DNA from: Arctopsyche grandis
Taxonomy: Eukaryota; Arthropoda; Insecta; Trichoptera; Hydropsychidae
Length of the DNA stretch: 64,000 nt
Reading direction: 5' to 3'
NCBI RefSeq assembly: GCF_051622035.1
Contig: NC_135358.1
Span: 20,646,001-20,710,000, forward strand
Part shown: positions 47,601 through 57,467 of the stretch, in pieces
Layout: every line of letters starts with the position of its first letter
How positions within the stretch are numbered: position 1 is the first letter of the stretch
Made by a program: the position numbers and the translations under genes
The notes under the pieces: generated by a model
Database searches by the model: none
The model's input: the letters and a program-made list of their open reading frames with translations, nothing else
Told to the model about the DNA's origin: nothing

Positions 47601-47956
47601 CAGACAGCGAACCTCAGGATCCACACCGATATACCACGAAGTTGACCGAAGACATGGCCAAGGTACATCGGTTCGCCAGAGCCCACCTCCGGATGCAGAA
47701 TAGCCGTATGAAGACGCGATACGACGTCCGCAGAACCGAACCGGCGTACGAAACAGGTGACCGAGTATGGCTGTACAACCCTGCCAAGACTCCAGGGCTT
47801 TCACCAAAGCTGCAATCGCTGTGGGAAGGACCGTACACCATAGTGACCAAACTTAGTGACGTAGTGTATAGGATACGCAGGGAATTCGACGGCTCAAACC
47901 GATTAATGGTGGTGCACCTGGATAGACTCGCAAGGTATAAGGCCGTCGAATATTGA
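44606..47956 (+). CDS. Ty3/gypsy Pol (protease, reverse transcriptase, RNase H, integrase), intact
   Basis: Pol copies the RNA to DNA and inserts it. The frame opens after a stop at 44603-44605 and has no ATG at the gag junction, so expression by -1 frameshift is likely. Numbering from 44642 gives 1104 codons. In order: aspartic protease with DTGA near 47-50; reverse transcriptase with YLDD at 369-372; RNase H with DTDAS near 516; integrase with an HHCC zinc segment (H..H then CERCAQC, about 755-796) and catalytic Asp824, Asp885 and Glu921, spaced D-35-E; then a GPY/F-like segment (LWEGPY) near the C-terminus. The order RT-RH-IN defines Ty3/gypsy. No chromodomain is evident and no envelope frame follows. 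Nothing is broken, so the element may be active. Confidence 0.95.
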   Translation, partial: RRRGGGGFGKRAVIGLLRVRPITGARKTPGVNKLDGSGTAGSFVVKGEIGGVPCRMVGDTGACITVINPELFAKISPKDYTVVKGHYSRARQAAGQTIKIHRWIRVTLNLQGEKFPWNVAVADIQDPILLGLNALRHVRATFELGGEEKCIIRGVQREKGKKNAPAVKSIRGEVPHPKITALLERADIMPEEKRRLETMIRENRKAFARDEKDQGRTTKAVHTIDVGDAKPMKQPPRRIPLARKEEVRAMIDDLLKQGAIEPGHGPWASPVVPVAKKDGSLRMCVDYRKLNTVTKIDSHPIPRIDDTFDQLNGASYFSTLDLQSGFWQVPVAPEDREKTAFVTEFGLFQFKVMPFGLCNAPATFVRLMTKVVGDISNVLVYLDDIIVHSKTYDEHLVHLNNVFERIQAAGLKLNADKCRLCCREVEFLGHRVSAEGISTDPKKVQTVRDWTTPKTQTQMRSFLGLATYYRKFVRNFAEIAKPLHQLTEKGREFKWTPTCEQAFEKLKEALTTTPIMSYPQPGERYVLDTDASQHSIGAVLSQVQGGVEKVIGYFSRTMNKPEQNYCVTRKELLAAIKAIQHFHHYLSGSKFTLRTDHSALTWLKNFKRPEGQLARWLEILGQYNVTIIHRPGIKHGNADALSRRPCTEECPKCSRAETTDQENDSARTEPVEPAEPEARVALVGILPNEMTNSTIDKIVEWKNAGTRPPWETVSAEEQELKILWTQWDALEVEGGKLYRRWENTAGTRHTKQLVVPTEKIPEIMWEMHNAPTGGHFGINKTYRNVRQKYYWPTCRIDVTQWCERCAQCGAHNGPHRRNRGALQPYLSGTPLQRMAVDILGPLPATERGNRYILVAMDYFTKWPEAIPLPNQEAETVADALVEQVFTRLGVPNELHSDQGRNFESKLFRQALDRLGVHKTRTTPYRPQSDGMVERLNRTMRAHLTKFVNDEQDDWDTLVPHFLMAYRAAQHDATGASPAAMMYGRELRMPADLLYGGPPPDSEPQDPHRYTTKLTEDMAKVHRFARAHLRMQNSRMKTRYDVRRTEPAYETGDRVWLYNPAKTPGLSPKLQSLWEGPYTIVTKLSDVVYRIRREFDGSNRLMVVHLDRLARYKAVEY
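44630..44673 (+). promoter_or_regulatory. -1 ribosomal frameshift signal between gag and pol
   Basis: In the gag frame the heptamer G GGA AAC (44630-44636) fits X XXY YYZ. Five bases later GTGATCGG (44642-44649) pairs perfectly with CCGATCAC (44666-44673) around a 16-base loop. The pol frame is -1 relative to gag and is open from 44606, so slippage here would make Gag-Pol. Confidence 0.75.
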
Positions 47957-48027
47957 CTGTAATTGTATGTAACTATTGTGTAATTGTTTAAGTGTAAATT
48001 AATGAGTCGATCGGGACGATCTCTCTT

Positions 48028-48037
48028 AAGAAGGGGG
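48028..48037 (+). other. Polypurine tract
   Basis: AAGAAGGGGG ends three bases before the 3' LTR and would prime plus-strand synthesis. Confidence 0.8.
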
Positions 48038-48040
48038 TTA

Positions 48041-48329
48041 TGTAACGTTACATAGAGAGACGCCCCGTAGACCGGTGACGTCATGGTGACGCCGACCAAT
48101 GGTGGAGTCGGGCGTTGCGGCCAATGGCTACACCCGACTCCTTGACCAATGACTATACGGGTCATAACGTGCATGCGCTGAGCGCTGAATATTTATAAGT
48201 ATGGTGCGCTCTCGAACGGTGGCATTCGGATCCTGACCTCCACCGGACGAGCAGCAATAAAGAACTGGAACCTGCCTGCGTGTTTTCTTGTACCTCGACC
48301 TGACTCCACTTACCTTTGAATACTCTTCA
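48041..48329 (+). repeat. 3' LTR of Ty3/gypsy element (289 bp)
   Basis: Same length as the 5' LTR and, as far as I can read, the same sequence. It is followed by ATAC (48330-48333), matching ATAC at 43172-43175, a 4-bp target duplication. Its AATAAA would lie in sense within the PH-gene intron. Confidence 0.95.
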
Positions 48330-48333
48330 ATAC

Positions 48334-50640
48334 CTTAAAGTATGATAATGAGAGCCTATAATACAAATTTTATAAGGTATAGTATTAAAAAGATAATTTT
48401 ATAGGTGATTGGGGAAAGTTAAACATTTAAGGCTACTGGCTATTGGCGTAGCTGAAGTACAAATTTTTTGGATTAATAAACGTGTTTATTACGATTATTC
48501 TTCACCATCGTACTGGCGGAAATTATTTAAATTTCTATCGTTGACCAAACCGCGCAAAATGGCAAGGTTTCAAAACGATCGGAAGAATGTAGAAATAGTA
48601 TCAGACCAGTAAGCGAAGGGAATCATAGAATAGACTGGTAAAAAAATTCCGAGTATAATAAGAATTTTTGAAATGTATTGTGAGGCCAAAATGGCATGTT
48701 TTGACGAAAAACATGACATTCTGCGTTAGAATAAGTAATTTTGGCCTCCTTATATTTCATAAAATTCGTAATTTTTTTTGTTTTCGAAATAAATGTACAT
48801 ATGTACCTACCCAAGGAAGCTCTCAATGACTTTTATTTTCAAAATAATCACGAATACCTGAAAAGAATGGCGGTTTTCTGAAAATAATGCGTCCCCCATA
48901 CAAACACCCATTGCGAGCGCAATTAGTCAGAACTTAGAAAAATCCATCCAAATTTGCTTCAATAGGTGAATAATATTGATCGTTTTTTTTTAAATAATGA
49001 AAAGATTGAAAATTCTCAAAAAGCAGATATTATGCATCTGTACATATGCATAATATCTGCTTTTTGATATACATATGTATATAAAAAAATATATATATAA
49101 AAAAACCCACTTTTCAGATATTTTAGTCCAACACATTCTTTAAAATCAATGTTTCTTTTTAATTTTCTCTCGATACGAAGAAAGCTTTCCTCTAGGTCCG
49201 ATGAAAAATTCACGTTTTCCGCTCCGGTCTAATGTATGTACATACATATAATATATGAGAAAAATTTCGCCTATAAATTGCAATAAATCTAAGATTATTT
49301 TTTACAAAAATATGTAGTTATATTATCAAACAGAACAATAATGACACGTTGTGATAATAAGAAAAAAATCCCTGATTACTTATGTATGTATGTATAGTTC
49401 GTCAGTACATACATACATATAATTGCACCAAAGCTAGGCGAAAAATGTATGAAACCTAGTACGAAGTCCTGTAAATTACGGCAATAAACGTTACTATTGA
49501 TAATTTCAATGATATTCACAAAGAAATGAGTTTTGTTAAACATTGACATTTTCGGGTGTAGTTTTCCATTTTAGCCCAGCGGGCGATTTCATTTCGGCCC
49601 TGTCGATTTAGTCTTTGGAAATTCGCATGTTGTTTTATTTGTATAAAATATTAACAATAATTGTTTGGTTGGATATAATGACGTGTTTGGTTGAAGTTGG
49701 GTGTTTGAAAGCAAGCAAACACGTTTCATAATATCTATTGTGCGTGATTTTATTATGCGGTGAATTCAATTTCCTCGTAACACAGTGGCGTTAAAACGCG
49801 TGCACAATTTACGTTGCGTAAACGTCGCCGTTAAATTTCTCGCCGAAGGATATTTACGTCGGCTTGATTTATCGACTAGATGGAAACTTTTCATTAACCT
49901 TTATCGCTCCGTTGTATTAATTAGCGGCAGATTTATGACGCGCAGTTCCCGATTGCGCGCGACTTTCAGACGGTTAACGAGACTGACTATTGCCGGGAGA
50001 GAGAGAAAGGATCGACACGGAGAATTATTGCGAGATCGTTATCCAACGTTTCGTATACATCAGGTCGTGATAATAATATCAAAAAATACGCACGCCTTTG
50101 AATTTGCTAGTTAGATTCTGTATTATCTATGGCGGATGCAATTTATGTCGTGTTAGTTACAATATTTTACTCGCAATAAGGACGAAACGGATCTGCGTTG
50201 CGGTCTCGCAAACAAATGGTGCTTAAAGTACCCCAGGGTCGAATTGTAAAAACCGTTTTTCCTCGGTATGTGCGAGCTTTTTGTTTTAGATTTATAGCTA
50301 CGAATTTTTCAATTCAACTTTTAAAACGAGTTTAAATTCAAGTGGGCAGAGATTGCGCTCGTTGCGATTATTCACGCAAGTTTTAGCAATACTCGTACGA
50401 GTGTTCGTTGTCTTGTGTCTGTCGAAATGTATCTGTGTGCGTTGTGGTTTGCTTAGACAGGTCAATATTAATCGCACAGCCAATATGTTGACAAATCAAT
50501 TGATTGTACAGAGGGAAAGCAGCATTGAACACAGATAGGATTTGGATTGGTGCCAATTGCGTTGATTCAATATATTTATATATGTACATATGTATGATAT
50601 CTCTATTGGCTTATTATGTATTTATTTAGGTCAAATTATT
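48334..50640. other. Intronic DNA with two foldbacks and a unique island
   Basis: Imperfect foldback GAGGCCAAAAT..ATTTTGGCCTC at 48682-48748. Perfect hairpin at 49017-49066. About 49560-50110 is a GC-richer, repeat-free block with an open frame but no domain. No exon supported. Confidence 0.4.
49017..49066. repeat. Perfect 21-bp hairpin
   Basis: Arms 49017-49037 (CAAAAAGCAGATATTATGCAT) less the last base match 49046-49066 around 8 bases; all 21 positions pair. Confidence 0.85.
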
Positions 50641-50689
50641 AACATTACATGAGATGTTATAAAGATTCAAAGGGGATGATATAAAGATT

Positions 50690-51150
50690 CGAATGAAATT
50701 AGTGTTGAGTGCATTTGAGCTAAGCGATGAAAGTTTTGGGTATTTTTTGTTAGTATTGATGTATGGGTGCGAAACTTGGACATTGACTGCCAGAATTTTG
50801 CTTAAAGTTCAATGTATTCAAATAATTACTGAACGTTGTATGCTTGGCATAACAGATGGAACAGATGGATGAGATGTATGACTTTAGCTGACATAGTATG
50901 AAGAACGGGTGAAGATATTGAAATGACAATAGGTGAGGAATAAATTTGCATAAAACAAGTGTTGAAATGTGTGTAAGAGAGTATAAACGGATACAAGTAA
51001 GATTGCTGAAATTTCTGAAATTGGTAGACGACATAAGAAAAATATGAAGGGTTAGATGAAAAATGTTGCCAAGAACAGACGTATGGAAGCTTAGGCTTTC
51101 ATTCAACAGTGGATGGTTATTGAATGTATGTATATGATGATAATGATGAT
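50690..51150 (+). mobile_element. RTE-like LINE, decayed copy
   Basis: Contains TGGGTGCGAAACTTGGAC and the later GCTTTCATTCAACAGTGGATGG found at the 3' ends of the other RTE copies, with many stops between. It ends in a GATGATAATGATGATC tail. Confidence 0.65.
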
Positions 51151-51640
51151 CATATATTTTTATTTTATTTTATTGCATGTATTTCTATAAAAGGTGCCAT
51201 GTCAGGAGTTACCCTAAGGCAACTCATATTGTTCGATTATTTTTGTACATTAGTACTAACAATTTCAAACATAGCAGTAAAATTATATTGTATAGAATAC
51301 AATAGAGAAATCTATGGACAATCTTTGATTTACAGAAATTTGCGAAAAATACATTTTAGCAGAGTATGTAGGATAAGTTATAAGAATCAACAAATTCGAG
51401 ATGTTAGAAACTCAAATTTGCGACAAACTGGAGGGAAGAGTATTGATTTATTGGATCCGTCACAACGATTATACTAGATAAATTGGAAAATTTTAATAGA
51501 AGATGGTCGATATGTGTTTTAATAACCACCAAGATCTCGCCAGCAGCATATTTAGCCGGGATTTGGACGCACGACCACCTTTCTACTAGTAAAAAATAGC
51601 TCTTCCAGTGAGCCACGCCATAGTTAAAGACAAGATAATA
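51151..51640 (-). mobile_element. SINE, minus strand
   Basis: On the minus strand a degraded tRNA-like head (about 51540-51620), a GAGATCTTGGTGG junction and a core with CCATCTTCTATTAAAATTTTCC are followed by an AT-rich tail. Confidence 0.55.
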
Positions 51641-52349
51641 TGCAAATATGTATTTGTATTTCGATTGATCCAATTGTATAAATTTGTGTTTGGAAATATG
51701 TAAATAGGTATGTATGTATACATACAAAATTACTGAATATGGGGATGATTTTCAACCACTATGTTATAAATAAATGTTATAAAATGAAAACTTAGACTGA
51801 GTTGAAACTAGACAAGGCTATGAGCTTGATACGCGTTGGCAAGGGTAAATTGTTTTGCGGAAGTTTCCTCAAGTCGGCCGTATTTCCGGTGCGAACCAAC
51901 ACACACACACGAGGAAAAACGTCAGAGTGAGTGACAACCCTGAAGTTTTAGTGGAAAACCATCTCCGGACTCATCACAAAAAACGCAAGAAAATCTATTA
52001 AGAATATTGGGCAAACGGTCAAAGGGAAAAACGCACCCCCTCTTCTGAGCTTTCTCACTGCGAATAATCCGGTACGATCGTTATGACCGAAACGTTGCCT
52101 TCGAACTTTACCACTTTCCAGCGAAATTAAACGCTCTCTCACTTTTTCGACTCCAAAAATCTTACTTTTTCAATTTTGAAAATTAATTTTTTCATTTCGC
52201 TCCTGTCTCGCGTGCAAATTCGACCTCATTTGTGTCTTTGCGAAATTGAAACTCTAATAAAATTATTGCTCTCGGTTTGTATGTATGTAGCTTGTAAATT
52301 GTACTTATATAATGCAATGTTTTAATTGATTTCTTCAAATTATTTTCAG
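51641..52349 (+). other. Right end of the 25-kb PH-gene intron
   Basis: A GC-richer repeat-free stretch at 51840-52210, then AT-rich DNA leading into the TATTTTCAG acceptor at 52341-52349. Confidence 0.4.
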
Positions 52350-52395
52350 TGGAAGCAGCGTTGGGGCGTTGCAACAAAGCTGTCACCTGCTGCAG
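52350..52395 (+). CDS. PH-domain gene, second coding exon (46 nt)
   Basis: Between TATTTTCAG and GTGAGT, 46 bases encode WKQRWGVATKLSPAA plus one base. It joins GWLKFRDNKR from 27308 in phase 0, giving the second strand of a PH domain with the conserved WK.RW pair, and leaves in phase 1. The match of sequence, phase and splice sites makes this solid although it is small and 25 kb from the previous exon. The next exon, expected to begin with the rest of an Asp codon if Dok-7-like, was not found before the right edge. Confidence 0.85.
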
Positions 52396-55300
52396 GTGAG
52401 TCAATATTTATTTGAATATATTTTTATAATATACACGTATGATTAATATACCAATAGTAAAAATGTGTTGTAATGAAAAAATTCTAAAATATTTATAAAA
52501 GGTTTTGTTTCCTTGAATAGTATATAATATATACATTTTTATATAATAAAGTTCTCATAGATTGATTTTGAAAGAAGTGTTACATAATTTTGAAATTAAC
52601 CAATAGAATTTTGACACGTTCCAAGAACATGATCAGTCTAGATTTATTTTGTGTTGTACAAAATTATGAAAAGCACGAATTCTTATATTTGATCCTTCTA
52701 TGTAAACAATGCTTAAGATTTTTCACATTCTCTAGTCTATTCTTTGTTGAGAGTATTAAAACAGTCCGCAATGGGAAACAAATGGTAAAAGATACATAAA
52801 ATGCATTTTAGGGGATTGGACTTGAGTTGCGATTGCGTCGTGAAAAATAACTACTTTTTATGATTGCGGTCTTAAAACCAGGAGGTAAACGTGGAGAGGG
52901 CCCTCTCGAATGAGATGCATTCACAATTGTTGTGGGCGTATCCGTACCCGTGACTACGGGGCAAAGAATGATTTATTTCTGTGAAGGGAAACTCAACCCC
53001 GGTAAATACGTTGTACGTCTCCAACGATGAGGGGGTGGCGGGTGGGAGGTCGATGAGAGACGGGAAGGAGGGCAACTTGCTAGAGAGGACTCGAAAGAGG
53101 GACTTAAAAAATGTGAGGTACAAACCTCCACCCCTGGGGCTGAAAAACGGCCGCGAACTTATGATCGCCTTCTGACAAGCAAAGATTGATCGTTAGGGAA
53201 TTCAATTCCGCTGTGCATACGCAATTCATTGGTTGTTGATTTAAATATACCGTGTTGCCGCCAGCCGACTTTTGTAATGAAATTCATGTGTGTGGGAAGT
53301 ATAGTAATAATTAATGTAGCTCGAAGTGGATAATATTTGAATGGGTGCACGTGCTACCGGCAATGTGTATATTGTATAATTTAATTTTCATTAGCTATTT
53401 CTCCACTCAGTCGTTTTCGTCTTCAACGTTCGGTTTCAACATTCAACATGAGCATGCCTAACGACGAATCCGCATCGCATGCAATCAACCGTCCACACTT
53501 GTTCATTGTCGTTGACTGAACATTGACTATACGTTATCAGTGCCAGCGCCATTCTTTTTGTTTAGTGTTTTCTTTTTATAATAATATAACCGAAGACATT
53601 TAATTTTTCAATGGTCCAAAATTTTTGAAGCGTCCTTTCTTTTTCTTTTTTTTATTAATTCACTTAATTTTTATCCTTGCAGTTACATAATAGCGAAAAA
53701 TTTCGATAATCTTTTATAAAATTTATTATTTCCTAGGATTTGAGTGTGTGATGTGACATGACGCATGAAATTTTGCAAAAATACCTGACCTATAAAGCGC
53801 ATGCCTTCGCGCATGCACTACGTCCGACGAATGTATGCGCTCAAGTTTCACGAAAAATGAAAAAGTGGAGACATACATAGCTATTGGATTCTTGTGTAAG
53901 TGGGCTAGTTATATACAATTGTGAGACAGCTAGCCATATACATACATAGCATTCTTTATCAAATTTTTAGTTTTAACAAAAGCTTAATTTGATTTAAATT
54001 TAGGGGCTAGGAAATAGCAATAAGAGCAAAATTTTTCCAAAAATACATATCGTTATATTAACTTGCCAATCACATAAATCAAAAATATATTTTTTTTATA
54101 TGGTATAATGAAATCCGTTTTATCTACCTTAATTCTCGTATTGTTTCACTTTCATTACTTTTATCGCGCTTTTTATTTACATTTTTTTGACTGTTTTGGT
54201 TTTGAAAGTTTTACACAAAGGTGGATTTGGAGCAGTTCTAAAATGTAACATGGCATTTATTTATTTATGTATTTAAAGTATACATATTTACATATTGTTT
54301 TGATCAACAGTGAATTCACGTGGCTTATGCCGTACAGTAACGATCTGTTAAAAATATATAAAAAATACAATCTATCAAAGAAAGAAATTATATTAGAAAG
54401 TATTTTTATTTTATTTCTGTTTTAAAAACTTTTCATCGAAAATAGGGATTAATTTTTTTAAACATTTCAAATGCATATGTATGTATGTACATTGTCGATA
54501 GCGCATAAAAAGTAATGGGGTATAAAATAAAATTTTATGTCAACGGAGGGCAATCGCGATTTCAGTGCCGATAAGTGTTAATTGTTAAGTCACTGCGTTT
54601 CTCAAAGAGTGTCACGCTCTCCTAGCGGTGACGCTTAAAAGGTAATAAATCGATTTAATTTAATATTTTAATACACACATATATTCAATATAACGGTCGT
54701 AGTTTATTTTGCGAGGCGTTCTCGAGTCGTTAACATAATGTCGGCCGTCGTGAAATATAATTAATTCGCGGCGAATTTCCAGAAAATTGCGTTTGAAAAT
54801 TCAAAGTATGAAAATGAGGGGGAAAGTGAAAAAATATGGTAATGTTTATTAAGTACTCGGAGGACTAGGAGCTGGCCAGTGGCGGCACAAGGCCCAGAGA
54901 TAGGGAGAGCGGGGGCGAGAGTGGGGTGGTGTGCTCGTATTTATTAAAGTTATTACATTAAAATACTAAATCTATTCTATTAACAGGCGCCACCAACCCC
55001 CTTCTCCCTTCGTCCTCTTGCTTAACCCTTTCGTGCATATTTATCTTTGAGATTCGCGAGCTTTCCGCGAGGGTTGTGTTACGCATAAATCTCCCGTAGA
55101 CCGCACAGACGTGCGTGTAAAATTCGAGCTATTTAACCCGTTGACTCGCGTGGCCGGATGCCATCGGATTTTGGCAAATATTGCATTTTTTGTGCATGTT
55201 GTATGTATGTATGTATATCCTGTTCAAAAGATACGAATGTTCTTCAAAAGTTATGGTCGTGGGGGAGGTTTTATTTAAATATTAATCTGGTGTGTTTGAT

Positions 55301-55589
55301 TTTGAGCGTTGCCTTTTCATTTTTGACGAACATTTTATCTGGCTGTCTGTCATAGTGATGTTTTGTGGGTTGGATTGCTACTTTGTTATTTCTTTTGAGA
55401 AAACAAAGTAAAAGACTTTTTTGTTGAGGAGATTTTTGTGTTGTAATTTTTTTTTTAATATTGATATCTACCAATTTTAGGTGCAATTAAAAATAAGAAG
55501 TAGATTTTATATATCAAACATAAGTGTGAATATTATACTCATATGTATGTACATTGTTAATATGTTTCATTAATAAACATGATGTGATA
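52396..55589. other. PH-gene intron, non-coding
   Basis: Unique blocks at about 52860-53170, 53400-53560 and 54530-55150, otherwise AT-rich. CAGTGGCGGC at 54889 recalls the hAT MITE end but no partner is seen. Confidence 0.35.
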
Positions 55590-55800
55590 TTTCATATTTG
55601 ATATCAGATATTTGTGACAGCAAAATTGTGACATTAATAAAAATCAGATAAATTGACAAACTCTGATAAGAAATGACCGACTTGGAGTCACAAATATTCA
55701 AGTTTAACCAGCAATATTAAAGATTATCACGGGATCTAACCCGGAACCTCTCGGTGACAAACATAAACACAACCACCAAGCCATACTACTGGCTATGTAT
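55590..55800 (-). mobile_element. SINE, minus strand
   Basis: On the minus strand: a GCCAGTAGTATGGCTTGGTG head (A-box-like), B-box-like GGTTCCGGGTTAGATCCC, a GTGACTCCAAGTCGG junction, and the TATCAGAGTTTGTCAATTTA core. Similar in plan to 41131-41460. Confidence 0.65.
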
Positions 55801-57254
55801 AAACATATGTATGTACATACATATGCTTATGTATATTCATAGCCTGTCCAATATTATGCATGGCAATTGGAATTATATATGCATACGAGTAGTATATACG
55901 ACGTATTAGTGATTCTAGGATGGTTTAGCATTCATGGCGATATTGAGCAGTATGTTTTTGGTTTTTAACGTTTTTTTTTCGGTATGGAGGGTCGTCGTCT
56001 CTCATCGTTGTGGATATTATGCGGAGGCCAACTGTCAGAGTCTGCCGCCCGTTTTGGGGCCATCAATCCACGCCAGGCAGTAAGCCAAGGGGCCGACGGA
56101 GTCTGCCGGCCCCTATCTTAATGCCCGATCTATCAAAAAGCTATTAGGCCCGGTTTCAGTATGAAGTTGATCCGTTAATGCTCGCGGTTTGGCAGTAATA
56201 AGGGTTTTCCGCAAATGCCTGGTGGCCTTCCTCTTGGAAATCTAGACCTCGTACGGGCTGCGAATTCCCGATCGCCGAATGAGTCGTCGTCGACGGCAAT
56301 TATTATTATCCCCGGTCGGTTCTTCGGTTCCGGTTCCTCGGACCGAAACTCATGCGCCGCGCCCATAAATAACGCCGACAAATTAAAAAGTCTCCGGCCC
56401 TCCGAGGAGGACCGCAATTGCCGGCTAACATGCGACCGATACCCTCTGCGATTTTCGCCGTACCCCACCTTTTTCCCTCCTTCTTTCTCTTCATTGCAAT
56501 GCATATAAAAATCGACAAAACTGGCGCCTAGATGCAAGCCCGTGCACGCCTCTGCACGTCACGGCCTCGAATCGTATACTCTTCGGTGGGAATTTGTTCG
56601 AAAAGTTCGTTATTCTGTGAGATAACTCCTAGATAACTCTCGGAGAAAAGATTTCACAGCAATATACCATTTATTTTCATGAACGATTTCATTACTATAT
56701 AAAGGCAATGCAATTTATGAAGAATCAAATATGTTAGTTCAATTTTATTTGGCGACTAAATACGTCTTTAAACATTGTGTGTATGAAATAATTTCGAAAA
56801 AGTATTCAATATACAGATGTACACATTTTTTTTCGGAAAGTCGTATATTTCAAAGTACATTTGAGCGGAAAATGTATACTTTAACGTTAACATCAAGACA
56901 GTTCTTTCTATTTTAAGCCTAAATGTAGACTCTTGTATTTGATGCAAATTTTCACTAATTTTTCTTTAGCACGGAATAGTCATTATAGTGCTGAATTTAC
57001 GATAAAAAGTTTAGTCAGTTAAAAATTATCTGTTTTTTTTATCACATTTAACCTACTTACGTATCGACAAAATAGTTCAACAACTTTCAAAAGAATTGTA
57101 ATATAATATTATACATTCCATCGTCGACTATCACCAAAGATAGAGTTATGAAAGGTTTAAAAAAATTTAAATAAAACCGAGAATATACGTATGGATGTAT
57201 GTGTATATTGCCATATCTACGTATATGTGTGTATACGTATTTCTATATATTGCT
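55801..57254. other. Intronic unique island
   Basis: About 55990-56620 is the most GC-rich unique stretch of the right half, with frames open on both strands, CGGCAATTATTATTATCC, ATAAATAA and GCATATAAAAAT. No domain or splice-bounded exon, so a regulatory block is more likely than a gene. Confidence 0.35.
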
Positions 57255-57467
57255 ATATCTCTACCCCACTTTGTTATTTTATATTTAAACTTTTTTGCTA
57301 TTTTAATAATGCTATTGTTTTTTTATGATTATTTTGTTTATATACATATCTTAAATGTATTCTTTTTATATTCCTCATCTATCTGTATTTTTTCGACCAT
57401 TGTGGCGCATTAGAGACTCCTGTAATGCCACAATGATCCAAGCTTTAACTTAAATAAAATAAATATC
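57255..57467 (+). mobile_element. LINE family 1, 3'-end fragment
   Basis: Only the last 210 bases remain. They end in GACCATTGTGGCGCATTAG..CCTGTAATGCCACAATGATCC (about 57396-57440) and a TAAATAAAATAAAT tail, as in 32290-33063. Confidence 0.75.

Noticed and set aside
49785-50114. 109-residue open frame
   Set aside because: No recognisable domain, the first codon is not ATG, and the stretch resembles the other unique islands.
54889-54905. Second hAT MITE, from CAGTGGCGGC
   Set aside because: Only about 10 bp match and no opposite terminus or duplication is seen.
56175-56537. Gene with a 120-residue frame on the minus strand or 97 residues on the plus strand
   Set aside because: Both frames are open only because the block is GC-rich; no start context, splice sites or domain.
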